In this document: positions 9,487 through 17,726 of the stretch, piece after piece
How positions within the stretch are numbered: the first letter of the stretch is position 1
How the letters are laid out: each line of letters begins with the position of its first letter
From: Streptomyces sp. NBC_01775
GTDB taxonomy: Bacteria > Actinomycetota > Actinomycetes > Streptomycetales > Streptomycetaceae
NCBI RefSeq assembly: GCF_035917675.1
Contig: NZ_CP109104.1
Coordinates: 1,860,001-1,924,000, forward strand
Direction of reading: 5' to 3'
Length of the DNA stretch: 64,000 bases
Made by a program: the position numbers and the translations under genes
Notes under the pieces: generated by a model
Seen by the model: only the letters and a program-made list of their open reading frames with translations
Databases searched by the model: none
Told to the model about the DNA's origin: nothing

Positions 9487-9970
9487 TGACTCAGCAGCAG
9501 GGATCGGAACTATCTGCACAATTGCCGCATCCGGGTGAACATGAAGCTGCAACCTGACGGAAGTCGCAGGCTTTCCACTGTGGTCTTTCGAGGAAGTGGA
9601 CCGAGGGTGAGCATCGAGGGAGTCTTCCCCACTGGCAGCCCTATTCCTAATCGAGTGCGTGGAGGTGATTGCAGCATGTACCGCAATTTATTGTCCCGGA
9701 GGACTTCGAAATCATTGCAAAAATTGAAATCTTGCTAGAATAAGAGGACGAGGGGGTGCGGCGTCTCGTCTTCCGGCATGAAGGAAGAGGAACGTCTTCT
9801 TCACGTACGATGCATTGGGCATGTCAGTGCGTTTGCGTTGGGTTGATGGATCGGGCGAGGAGGTCGTCGATTTGTTTCGTAAAGGGGCGACGCTCATGGA
9901 AGTCGAATCCAGTGCGTCGCGAACAGCGATCTCCGTCACGTTCAACGTGAATGAGTGCTCCAGCTCTTAG
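9487..9970 (+). pseudogene. decayed AT-rich gene, possible orphan immunity gene
   Basis: Protein-like stretches occur in changing frames over 480 bp. One frame gives RNYLHNCRIRVNMKLQPDG and VSIEGVFPTG. The next gives LFLIECVEVIAA near 9641-9676. A third gives QFIVPEDFEIIAKIEILLE ending in TAA at 9741, then EDEGVRRLVFRHEG after that stop. Finally FFTYDALGMSVRLRW, DLFRKGATLMEVESS and ISVTFNVNE run to TAG near 9970. Each has normal protein character but no single frame survives. Decayed immunity genes are common behind RHS toxins, so this is my reading; the parent family is unknown. Confidence 0.4.
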
Positions 9971-10074
9971 TACTCCAGTTGTAGATCCCGATCTTGAGTC
10001 GTTGGTCCCCTTTGCGCCGGTGCGGGTCGTAGGGCTGCGGCAGACTGGTGCACCCCCTACGGAGAGGCGCGCAG

Positions 10075-10590
10075 GTGCCAACGGATCGACAGCCAATGGA
10101 CCTTGAGGGGTACGTGGAGCGGACCCGAAGTGGCCCGTGCTTTGTCTGTGCGTTCCTGGCCGGGAACCCGGACTACCCACATGCGACGGTTTTTGAAGAT
10201 GCCGATCACGTGGCGTTCCTGGACAGGTGGCCCACGGTGCCGGGCAAGGTCCTGGTCGCGCCGAGGGCGCACGTCGAGCACGTCGTGCGCGACCTGGGCG
10301 AGGCGGCCTACGGCCGACTCATGCTGTTCGTCCGGGAGATCGCCCTCGCCGTCGAGACCGTCAGCGAGCCAGAGCGCACGTACCTGTACTCGCTCGGCAG
10401 CCAGCAGGGCAATGCCCATCTGCACTGGCACATCGCCGCCCTGCCGCCCGGCGTTCCCTATGCTGAGCAGCAGTTCCACGCTCTGATGACGGAGAACGGG
10501 GTCCTGACGCTGTCGCCGGAGCAGGCGGCCTCGATGGCCGCGCGTCTGCGTGAGGCGGTCATCGCCCGGGGTGTGCTCAAGCCGGGCTGA
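10075..10590 (+). CDS. HIT family hydrolase
   Basis: 171 aa from the GTG at 10075, chosen because GGAGAG lies 8 nt upstream; an ATG at 10096 lacks a site. It begins with a CFVC pair as in zinc-binding HIT proteins, then has the HIT core with FLDRWPTVPGKVLVAPRAH. The histidine triad NAHLHWHIA supplies the catalytic residues. Family members hydrolyse nucleotide phosphoramidates or dinucleotides, and the exact substrate is unknown. It stands alone between the toxin region and an IS remnant. Confidence 0.88.
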   Translation: MPTDRQPMDLEGYVERTRSGPCFVCAFLAGNPDYPHATVFEDADHVAFLDRWPTVPGKVLVAPRAHVEHVVRDLGEAAYGRLMLFVREIALAVETVSEPERTYLYSLGSQQGNAHLHWHIAALPPGVPYAEQQFHALMTENGVLTLSPEQAASMAARLREAVIARGVLKPG

Positions 10591-10689
10591 CCGTCGGCGT
10601 CCGGCTGTTTCCAGTCGGCCGCCCACCTAGCGGTCTTGCTGGTCGGGAGCGATCGGCACGCGGATGCGGCCACCGTTGATCATCGGCGT

Positions 10690-11755
10690 GTGAAGACAAA
10701 CGATCAAGCGGTGGCCGCAGGTCACAGCGTAGACCTTGCCCGCTGGCAGGAGACGTTCGAGGGCCTGATGGGCCTCATCGCGGGCCGGTTCGCCCGCATC
10801 GGACCCCGACGCCGGGTCCGGAGCCTGGTACTCGGACTGCTGTCGGACCTGCCGCGCAAGAACTGCTGGACCATCGCCGAATGGGCCGGCGAGAAGACAC
10901 CGGTCGGCATGCAGCACCTGCTGGGGCGGGCAAAGTGGGATGCGGACCAGGTCCGCGACGACGTGCGCGACTACGTCGTCGAGCACCTGCACGACGACCA
11001 GGCGGTCCTGGTGGTCGACGAGACCGGCGACGTGAAGAAGGGCACCGCCACGGTCGGCGTCCAGCGCCAATACACCGGAACTGCGGGCCGGATCGAAAAC
11101 GCTCAGGTCGCCGTCTACCTGGTCTACGCCGGTCAGCACGGGCACGCCGCCGTGGATCGGGAACTATACATCCCGCGCTCCTGGACCGCCGACTCCGACC
11201 GTTGCCGCGCCGCCGGCCTGGACCAGGAGACCGCCTTCGCCACCAAGCCGGAACTGGCCGTCCGCGTGGTGACCCGGTTCCTGGACGCCGGCCACCGCGC
11301 CGCCTGGGTCGCGGGCGACGAGGTCTACGGCGGCAACCCGACGCTGCGAACCACACTGGAGGCACGTGGCGCTGGCTACGTGCTGGCAGTGGGGTGCTCC
11401 CACGAAGTCACCACCACTGCGGGGAAGTTCCGCAGGGACACGCTGGTCAAGAAGCTGCCCAGACGGGCCTGGCAAAAACTCTCCGCCGGGGCCGGAGCAA
11501 AGGGCCACCGCTCCTACGACTGGGCCGTCATCGACCTCACCGATCCCCGGCCCGATACTCATCAACTGCTGATCCGCCGCAACGGCAGCACCGGCGAACT
11601 GGCCTACTACCGTTGCTTCTCACCCATACAGGTCCCGCTGGCCACGCTGGTGCGAGTCGCTGGATCGAGGTGGCGTGTGGAGGAGTTCTTCCAGGCCGGC
11701 AAGGGCCTGGCCGCCCTGGACCAGCACCAGGTCCGCCGCTACCCGTCCTGGTCGC
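10690..11755 (+). pseudogene. IS701-family transposase, 3' truncated
   Basis: The first about 354 residues look like an intact IS701-type DDE transposase. The acidic residues are D110 in VVDETGDVKKG, D210 in AGDEVYGGN and E331 in RWRVEEFFQ. After HQVRRYPSW the expected hydrophobic C-terminus is missing and unrelated Gly/Pro/Arg-rich sequence follows, although the frame stays open to 12210, antisense to the next gene. The likely start is the GTG at 10690. No terminal inverted repeats could be identified. The 250 bp behind the break hold only short GGTCGATCC repeats near 11920. This is an IS remnant, probably immobile. Confidence 0.75.
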
Positions 11756-12006
11756 TGGGTCACGCGCTCCCGTGCCGGTTGGGGAGCAGTCTGGGCATGC
11801 TCGGCGGTGCACTTGGTCAGATGGTGCCGGGGAGTCCGTACGGATCGGCTGACCGCGGTCGGCTCGCACGAACGCCCATCGATCTGCGGGGACCGGGCGG
11901 GCCGATCGGTCCGGTCGATCCGGTCGATCCCGTCGGTCCGCGAGCGGGCGTCGATCGGGTGCACCGCGCTCCTCTGCACCTGGGGTGCACCCGACCGGGC
12001 CCGGTG

Positions 12007-12996
12007 TCAGGTGCGGCTGTCGGTGGTGGCTGGGGGCAGCGGGGGTACGGGGAGAGCGAGCGGTGTGCCCGTCTCGATCGGTTCCAGATCCGGGGCGGGA
12101 GACAGATCGGGCCAGTGGGTTGCGAGTTCGGTCAGCGTCAGGCGCAGCGCAGGTGGGTGGGCGGGGAGCCACCACGGTCCCCAGGGGGTGTCGGTGGTGA
12201 GGTCGGCTGAGGCGGTGGCGAGGAACAGCTCGTACTGGCGGGCGGTTCCGGTGAGGCGCTGACGGATGGCGTGCTCGCGGGACGCGGTGCGGGTGTGGAG
12301 CAGCAAGGCGGGGCGGTCGCGGGTGGTCGTGGTGAAGTGGGCGTAGGCGTCGAGTTTCGCTTCGACGCGGGCGAGGTTCTGGCTGCCGGTGTCGTATTCG
12401 AGGAAGAACGGCAGCGTTTGGTCGCCGTCGCTCCAGTGTGCGTAGGCGTCGGGGTGGACGAGGTCGCCCCAGCGGCGTTCGCAGGAGCGTGCCGAGAGCC
12501 ACAGCGTGAGCCCGGCCTGGTGGGTGTAGCGGTGGGCGGCGAGGCGGACCAGGAAGTCGTTGGTGGCGAGGTCGTGGCCGAGGAAGGGTGAGAACGCGAT
12601 GCGGGCGGTGTGGGTGGGGCGCCAGCTCAGTGCCTTCGGGGCGCAGTCGGCGTGCGCGGCGAGGAGGGCAGCGCCGGCGGGGCCGAGGGTGTAGTGCTCG
12701 GGCGAGGAGCCGTACGCGGTCAGCGGGCGGAAGGAGTCGAGGAGGCCGAGCCGGTGGAGGACGAGCAGGCGGCGCTGGGCGCGGCGGCGGGCGGAGAAGG
12801 CAAGCCGGTGGATCTGACCGGTGGTCAGCACCCGGTGCTCGTGCACCATGCGCACCAGCCACTGGTCGCGCGGGGTGAGGTGGGAGGCGAGCGCGGCCAA
12901 CGGGACGCGCGCCGGCGCGCGGGTGCGGGTTGTCGCGGCGCGGGTGACGTACTGGGAGCCGGGGCCGGATCCGGGACGGGGAAGAGCAGGGGGCAA
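12007..12996 (-). CDS. replication-relaxation family protein
   Basis: 329 aa from a TTG start at 12996. The start was chosen because GGAGGTGATC, a perfect match to the 16S anti-SD, lies 8 nt upstream; a longer frame reaches a TTG at 13140 through low-complexity sequence. The segment LTPRDQWLVRMVHEHRVLTTGQIHRLAF is a winged-helix N-terminus, followed by a region with FFLEYDTGSQNLARVEAKLDAY. Both are typical of replication-relaxation proteins of actinobacterial plasmids and integrative elements. It supports the mobile character of this region. No primase, Rep or TraB/FtsK-type gene accompanies it in the window. Confidence 0.75.
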   Translation of the reverse strand: MPPALPRPGSGPGSQYVTRAATTRTRAPARVPLAALASHLTPRDQWLVRMVHEHRVLTTGQIHRLAFSARRRAQRRLLVLHRLGLLDSFRPLTAYGSSPEHYTLGPAGAALLAAHADCAPKALSWRPTHTARIAFSPFLGHDLATNDFLVRLAAHRYTHQAGLTLWLSARSCERRWGDLVHPDAYAHWSDGDQTLPFFLEYDTGSQNLARVEAKLDAYAHFTTTTRDRPALLLHTRTASREHAIRQRLTGTARQYELFLATASADLTTDTPWGPWWLPAHPPALRLTLTELATHWPDLSPAPDLEPIETGTPLALPVPPLPPATTDSRT

Positions 12997-13096
12997 GAGG
13001 GGGATCACCTCCGCAGGTGGGCAGGGAGACCGCGCCTGGGGTGGACCGTGGGACCGAGGCGGTGGCCATGAAGGAACGGATTCATCCCTGAACGGG

Positions 13097-13945
13097 TCAC
13101 GGTGCGTACGGTCGGTCGGTTGGCTGGAGCCACTCAGCAAGGCGGACTTCCGCGTCTTGGCGCCGTCGACACAGCGTGCGCCGGGTGTAGCCGCGCTCGG
13201 CGGCCAGTTCCCTGACCGAAGCGTCGCCGAGGCGCGTACCGGCGATCAACTGCGCCTCGTCGACGGTGATCAGACGGGACCGGACGGCATCGGCCAGGAC
13301 GGTGAACTCATGCCGCATCCCCGACGTTCCCTCCCCTGGACTCGCTACCTCTCCGGCGTCGGCTGGCGGGACACTGGATGTGCCCCCACCCGCCTCCTCC
13401 CGCCCTCCGTGGCGCCGCTCGGTGCGGAGTAGTCGTTGGGCGGCGGAGTCGGCAGCACGGAACAGGGTCAGCTCCGCTCGGCCGGGCGTGGTGGTTGGCT
13501 CGCGCAGTGCGCCGAGGGTGGCGGTGAGGATTTCCTGCTCCAGGTCGATGCGTTCCACCCCGGGTGGGCGCCTGCGGCGTCGCGCCGTGCGGTGCAGCAC
13601 GGGCAGTGCGAAGCCGAGCGCCGCCAGCTCCCATGGCTCGCCCTCCCGGCGGGCACGGTCAATCACCCCGGCCCACACCTGCGAGCGGGCGGTGGAGTCG
13701 GGCTTCTGGCGCACCATCCAGTCGCGCACCTGCCACAGCGGCCGGGCCGCTTCCGTCCCCTTGGCGCCGGACGCTTCGGGGTCCGGGAGGGTCAGCCGGT
13801 GCGGGTCTCGGGAGAGGCGGCGGAAGGTGCGCTCGACCGAGAGGAACGGGGACCCCGACGTCGGGATCGACGCGGTCACGGCGGGCAGGGCGTGTGGCTG
13901 GTCGCGGTGCAAGGGCGCCTCCGTGCGGCGGGCGGGATCGGTCAC
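13097..13945 (-). CDS. HTH (sigma-70 region 4-like) protein of integrative element
   Basis: 282 aa from GTG at 13945. A TTG at 13912 with GGAGG 5 nt upstream is an alternative, since GGGAGG directly abuts the GTG. The C-terminal 60 residues read LITVDEAQLIAGTRLGDASV, RELAAERGYTRRTLCRRRQDA, a helix-turn-helix resembling sigma region 4. The N-terminal half is Arg-rich with no recognised domain. Such proteins often sit next to the replication-relaxation gene in actinomycete elements and are thought to regulate them. It is probably transcribed with the downstream gene. Confidence 0.6.
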   Translation of the reverse strand: MTDPARRTEAPLHRDQPHALPAVTASIPTSGSPFLSVERTFRRLSRDPHRLTLPDPEASGAKGTEAARPLWQVRDWMVRQKPDSTARSQVWAGVIDRARREGEPWELAALGFALPVLHRTARRRRRPPGVERIDLEQEILTATLGALREPTTTPGRAELTLFRAADSAAQRLLRTERRHGGREEAGGGTSSVPPADAGEVASPGEGTSGMRHEFTVLADAVRSRLITVDEAQLIAGTRLGDASVRELAAERGYTRRTLCRRRQDAEVRLAEWLQPTDRPYAP

Positions 13946-13967
13946 CTCCCTTTACTGCCGTAGCCCC

Positions 13968-14024
13968 GTGCCACTCGCGTGCCAGTTGCGTGCCACCCCC
14001 GAGCCAGTGGCTCGGGGGTGGCAC
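13968..14024. promoter_or_regulatory. three spaced GTGCCA repeats plus 17-bp perfect palindrome
   Basis: GTGCCA occurs at 13968, 13979 and 13990, exactly 11 bp apart. The third copy opens a perfect inverted repeat whose 17-bp arms are 13990-14006 and 14008-14024, separated by one G. No T-run follows, so it looks more like an operator than a terminator. It lies just upstream of the leftward HTH gene. The rest of the 13946-14346 gap shows no other structure or gene. Confidence 0.55.
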
Positions 14025-14346
14025 GTTATGTGCGGATCTGTGACTGCCACTTCGCCCTGTGACCTGCACCGTTCCCAGGGGCGGTGGTCCGGGATTCGCA
14101 CTTGAACAAGGCGGCTACCCAGACGGGTGAATTCCCGCGCGGGCCGAGGTGGTTCGGTACTGGCTCGTATACCGGATGACCTGCGGCGATTCCTCGCCGA
14201 GAGGCACGATCCAACGTCCCGTCGGAAGTCGCGTGGCCAAAGCGGGGTGCTGCGTGTCCACCCCTCTCGACAGCACCCACACCAGCCTCGAAGAGCCCAA
14301 CCACGACACCACGAGTGCACTCGGTAGAGATCTCTCCGGAGGTTAT

Positions 14347-14670
14347 GTGCCCGCATCGCGTGCCCCTCGCCGCGACCGGTCCCACACCCCGAGCCAGCCG
14401 ACGAATACGCCCGCGAGCCAGCCCACCGTCCACCTCCCCGACAAGCCCCCGCCCCTCACTCCCGAAGCCGCCGCAGCACTCCTCGACTTCCTGCTCCGCG
14501 AGCACACCGAGTACGCCGAGCACGCTGCCCAGGCCGTACCAGCCGAACAACCGGCCCGCCACGACCCAAATCAGCGACTGGCCCTCCATCGCGACTCGAC
14601 GGTACGACGGACGACGACCACCCGACCCGCCCGCACCGTCCCGACAGGGAGCCGCCCGTGCCGCCCATGA
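14347..14670 (+). CDS. small protein upstream of recombinase, unknown
   Basis: 107 aa if started at the GTG 14347, which has GGAGG four bases upstream; the frame stays open to 14149. The first half is Pro/Thr-rich; then comes a probable helix, PPLTPEAAAALLDFLLREH. The stop at 14670 lies inside the recombinase gene (13-nt overlap), arguing for coupled translation. Position suggests an element-encoded helper such as a directionality factor or regulator, but nothing in the sequence proves it. Confidence 0.45.
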   Translation: MPASRAPRRDRSHTPSQPTNTPASQPTVHLPDKPPPLTPEAAAALLDFLLREHTEYAEHAAQAVPAEQPARHDPNQRLALHRDSTVRRTTTTRPARTVPTGSRPCRP

Positions 14671-16391
14671 ATCGCGTGACCCGTTTCGCCTTCGCCGGAC
14701 GCTGCTCTACCGAAGACCTCCAGGACCCCGAGACGTCCCGCAACTGGCAGCTCACCCGCGCCCGCACCCTCATCGAACCCACCGGCGGCGAGATCGTCAC
14801 CGAATACTTCGACTCCGGCCACTCCCGCGCACTCCCCTGGCAGCGCCGACCCCGCGCAGCCGACCTGCTCCGAGATCTACGCGACCCGGACCGGCCCTTC
14901 GACGCCGTCGTCATCGGCGAGCCCCAGCGCACCTTCTACGGCAACCAGTTCGGCAACACCTTCCCCCTCTTCGTCCACTTCGGCATCCCGCTCTGGGTAC
15001 CCGAAGTGGGCGGGCCGATCGACCCGGAGAACGAGGCGCACGACCTCGTCATGTCCGTCTTCGGCGGCATGAGCAAGGGCGAACGCAACCGCATCAAGGT
15101 CCGCGTCCACACCGCGATGTCCGCACAGGCCCAGATCGAGGGCCGCTACCTCGGCGGACGCCCGCCCTACGGCTACCTCCTCGCCGACGCCGGACCGCAT
15201 CCCAACCCGGCCAAGGCCGCCGACGGCAAGCGGCTCCACAAGCTCGCCCCCGACCCGGTCGCAGCGCCCGCTGTACGCCGAATCTTCCGCGAGTACCTGC
15301 GCGGAAGCGGCATGTACGCCATCGCCGAGGGCCTCACCCGCGACGGCATCCTCTGCCCCTCCGCGCACGACCGCGCCCGCAACCCGCACCGCGACGGCCA
15401 CGCCTGGTCCAAGGGAGCCGTCCGCACCATCCTGATGAACCCCCGCTACACCGGCCACCAAGTCTGGAACAAGCAGCACAAGAAAGAGATCCTGCTCGAC
15501 ATCGACGACGTCACCCTCGGCCACCGCACCCAGCTCACCTGGAACTCCCACGACAAGTGGATCTGGTCGGCCGAACCTGCCCACGAACCGCTCGTGCCGA
15601 TGGCCGACTTCCAAGCGGCCCAGGCCCAACAGGAACGCCGTCGCAACATCGCGGGCGTGGAGCGCATGGTCGGCCCGACCAAACGCAGTTACGCACTTCG
15701 CGGCCTGCTGCGCTGCGGACAGTGCGACCGCAAGATGCAGGGCAACTACAACAACGGCCTCCCCAACTACCGCTGCCGCTACCCCGCCGAATACGCCCGG
15801 AGCGCGTCCCTCCCCCACCCCCTGACCGTCTACGTCCGCGAGGGCGCGCTCCTCCCCGCACTCGACGCGTGGATCGCCCGCACCTTCGCCCCCGGCCGCC
15901 TCAAGCAGACCCTCCAGGCCCTGCACCAAGCCCAGAGCATGACCACCCCCGCCCCCGGTCCCGCGCTGGAAGTCGCCCGTCGCACCCTCGCCGACTGCGA
16001 CCGCCGCATCGACCGCTACCGCGCCGCCATCGACGCCGGAACGAACCCGGCACTCGTCACCGAGTGGATCAACAAGGCAACAGCCGACCGCAACGCCGCC
16101 CAACGCCAGATCGCCGCCGTCACAGCAACGACAGCCACCCCCACGAAGATCCCTCGCCCGCTCACCGAAGAACAGATCGCCCAGGTCATCAAGGACCTCG
16201 GCAATCTCGCCGACCGGCTTCAGCAAGCCGCCCCGGAGCGCAAAGCCCCGCTCTACGCGGCCTTCGGTCTATCCCTCACCTACGACCACAGCAAAAGGGC
16301 CGTGACAGTGGAGTCACGGCCCGAGAGCGTGTGTACGGCATGTGCGTACGGTGCGTGTCCGAGGGGGGACTCGAACCCCCACGCCCGATAA
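14658..16391 (+). CDS. large serine recombinase / integrase
   Basis: 577 aa, GTG start with GGGAG six bases upstream. The resolvase domain starts with FAFAGRCSTEDLQDPETSR, putting the nucleophile at S17 beside R15. A recombinase domain follows (GRYLGGRPPYGYLLA, then KGAVRTILMNPRYTGHQVW), then a zinc ribbon (LRCGQCDRKMQGNY and YRCRYP) and a C-terminal coiled region. The reading frame ends inside the oppositely oriented tRNA-Leu gene, whose sequence encodes the last dozen residues (GDSNPHAR). This shows that the integrase gene abuts the attachment site. It should integrate and excise the element to its left. Confidence 0.92.
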   Translation: MPPMNRVTRFAFAGRCSTEDLQDPETSRNWQLTRARTLIEPTGGEIVTEYFDSGHSRALPWQRRPRAADLLRDLRDPDRPFDAVVIGEPQRTFYGNQFGNTFPLFVHFGIPLWVPEVGGPIDPENEAHDLVMSVFGGMSKGERNRIKVRVHTAMSAQAQIEGRYLGGRPPYGYLLADAGPHPNPAKAADGKRLHKLAPDPVAAPAVRRIFREYLRGSGMYAIAEGLTRDGILCPSAHDRARNPHRDGHAWSKGAVRTILMNPRYTGHQVWNKQHKKEILLDIDDVTLGHRTQLTWNSHDKWIWSAEPAHEPLVPMADFQAAQAQQERRRNIAGVERMVGPTKRSYALRGLLRCGQCDRKMQGNYNNGLPNYRCRYPAEYARSASLPHPLTVYVREGALLPALDAWIARTFAPGRLKQTLQALHQAQSMTTPAPGPALEVARRTLADCDRRIDRYRAAIDAGTNPALVTEWINKATADRNAAQRQIAAVTATTATPTKIPRPLTEEQIAQVIKDLGNLADRLQQAAPERKAPLYAAFGLSLTYDHSKRAVTVESRPESVCTACAYGACPRGDSNPHAR

Positions 16392-16440
16392 AGGGCACTA
16401 GCACCTCAAGCTAGCGCGTCTACCATTCCGCCACCCGGAC
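16356..16440 (-). tRNA. tRNA-Leu (GAG), probable attachment site
   Basis: On the minus strand the acceptor stem GTCCGGG pairs with CTCGGAC (one G-U). The anticodon stem CTAGC/GCTAG encloses the loop TTGAGGT, giving anticodon GAG. A long variable arm and a T-arm with GGTTCGAGTCC are present, as in class II tRNAs. The discriminator is A, and no CCA is encoded. The serine recombinase gene runs 36 bases into its 3' half, so the tRNA 3' end is the likely att core. Confidence 0.93.
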
Positions 16441-16566
16441 TGGGCTGTGCCGGGGCTGGGCCCTCGGCGACGGAGTAACGATACCAAGGGTTGGGAGTGG
16501 TTCTCACCAGGGATTTCCCTCGGCCGGGCGGGGACGTGGGGTGAGTGAAGTGCCACCCAGGGTGAG

Positions 16567-16634
16567 GGGGTGTGTGGTGGCTCGCTACTGACCGTGGCGA
16601 GCCACCCACACCCCAGATCGGGCCGGGCCCGATC
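16567..16634 (-). terminator. tandem hairpins downstream of Ebo operon
   Basis: Arms 16567-16585 and 16597-16614 pair over about 18 bp with one bulge around an 11-nt loop. A second perfect 9-bp hairpin has arms GATCGGGCC (16616-16624) and GGCCCGATC (16626-16634). Both lie just beyond the stop of the last gene of the leftward operon and fit strong terminators, without a clear T-run, as is usual in Streptomyces. Confidence 0.7.
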
Positions 16635-16646
16635 GGGCCGGGGCGG

Positions 16647-17726
16647 TCAGCGTTTGCGGCGCAGGTAGGCCGCCGAGCGGCGGGCCGAGGTGAGGGAGCC
16701 GGCGGGGTTGGCTTCGGGGTCGACGGCGTCGTCGCGTTCCATCAGCCAGTCGTGGTCGGCGCGGCGCCCGCGTGAGCCGTGGTGGCCGCGCTTGAGGACG
16801 GTGCCGATGAACTTCTCGTAGTCGATGTCGCCGTCGCCGACATCGACCATGTGGTAGCCGTCGGCCGACGCCTCGTCGTGTTCGCCGTCCTTGACGTGGA
16901 AGAGCGGGTAGCGGTGCGGGGCCGCCAGGACGTAGTCGACGGGGTTGAAGGGGGCGGGGGTGCCGTCGGCGCGGACGCTGAAGCGGTGCTGGCCGGCGAA
17001 GGCCCAGTAGATGTCCATCTCCAGGTAGACCAGTTCGGGGTCGGTCTCGGCGAGCAGAACGTCGTAGAGGCGTACGTTCGGCTTGTCCTCGGCGAAGCCG
17101 AACTCCATCTGGTGGTTGTGCTGGTAGAACTTCAGGCCGCGCTTGCGGGCGGCGGCACCGTAGGTGTTGAAGTCCTCGGCGGCGCGCTTCCACGCGTCGA
17201 CGGTGCGGCCGTAGCGGTCGGGGCTGGCGGCGGTGCCCACGTGCGGGAGGCCGAGGGCTGCCGCGTCGTCGACGACCTTGTCCAGCTGGGTGGCGAAGGT
17301 GTAGTCGGCGGGGTTGTCGGAGTAGTAGCCGACGTGGCTGCCGATGCCGCGCAGGCCGTGGTCCCGCAGCAGGCGCTTGAGCTGGCGCAGGCTCAGGTCT
17401 CCGGTGCCCTGGGTGTAGCCGGCGAACTCGACGGAGTCGTAGCCGTAGCGGTTCAGCTCCTTGAAGACTGCGGCGAAGCCGAGGGCCTGGATCTGGTCGC
17501 GAACGGTGTAGAGCTGGATGCCCAGCTTGCCGCGCGGCACGATCGGGTGGCGGCCGTGGCCGCCGGAAGGCGCGGGGCTCGCACCGGTCGCCGCCTGGGC
17601 CATGGTGCCGCCGAGCAAGGTGGCGGCGGTGGCGCCGGCCGCGACGCCGAGGAAGCCGCGGCGGCGCAGCGTGCGGTCGAGTTCGGGGTGCTCGGGGGTC
17701 TGGGCGCGGGCGGGTCTGCGGGTCAT
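16647..17726 (-). CDS. Tat-exported TIM-barrel sugar phosphate isomerase/epimerase
   Basis: 359 aa from ATG 17726. A Tat signal RRRGFLGVAAGATAATLLG spans residues 21-39 and ends near AQA, so the protein should leave the cytoplasm folded. The mature part is a xylose isomerase-like TIM barrel: GKLGIQLYTVRDQ, YDSVEFAGY, FYQHNHQMEF, YLEMDIYWA and FHVKDGEHD carry the usual metal-binding Glu/Asp/His. It is the last gene of the Ebo-type operon, overlapping the phosphodiesterase stop by 4 nt. An extracytoplasmic isomerase at the end of such a cluster suggests that part of the pathway lies outside the membrane. Substrate unknown. Confidence 0.88.
   Translation of the reverse strand: MTRRPARAQTPEHPELDRTLRRRGFLGVAAGATAATLLGGTMAQAATGASPAPSGGHGRHPIVPRGKLGIQLYTVRDQIQALGFAAVFKELNRYGYDSVEFAGYTQGTGDLSLRQLKRLLRDHGLRGIGSHVGYYSDNPADYTFATQLDKVVDDAAALGLPHVGTAASPDRYGRTVDAWKRAAEDFNTYGAAARKRGLKFYQHNHQMEFGFAEDKPNVRLYDVLLAETDPELVYLEMDIYWAFAGQHRFSVRADGTPAPFNPVDYVLAAPHRYPLFHVKDGEHDEASADGYHMVDVGDGDIDYEKFIGTVLKRGHHGSRGRRADHDWLMERDDAVDPEANPAGSLTSARRSAAYLRRKR

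Noticed and set aside
9477..9557. 26-codon ORF overlapping the immunity stop (ATGA)
   Set aside because: Too short, no conserved features; the region is better explained as a decayed gene in other frames.
11537..13069. 510-codon frame on the minus strand
   Set aside because: Arg/Pro/His-rich shadow of the replication-relaxation gene in another frame.
14315..16414. 699-codon frame overlapping the recombinase
   Set aside because: Same strand but another frame; Arg/Pro-rich with no family pattern, while the recombinase frame carries all motifs.
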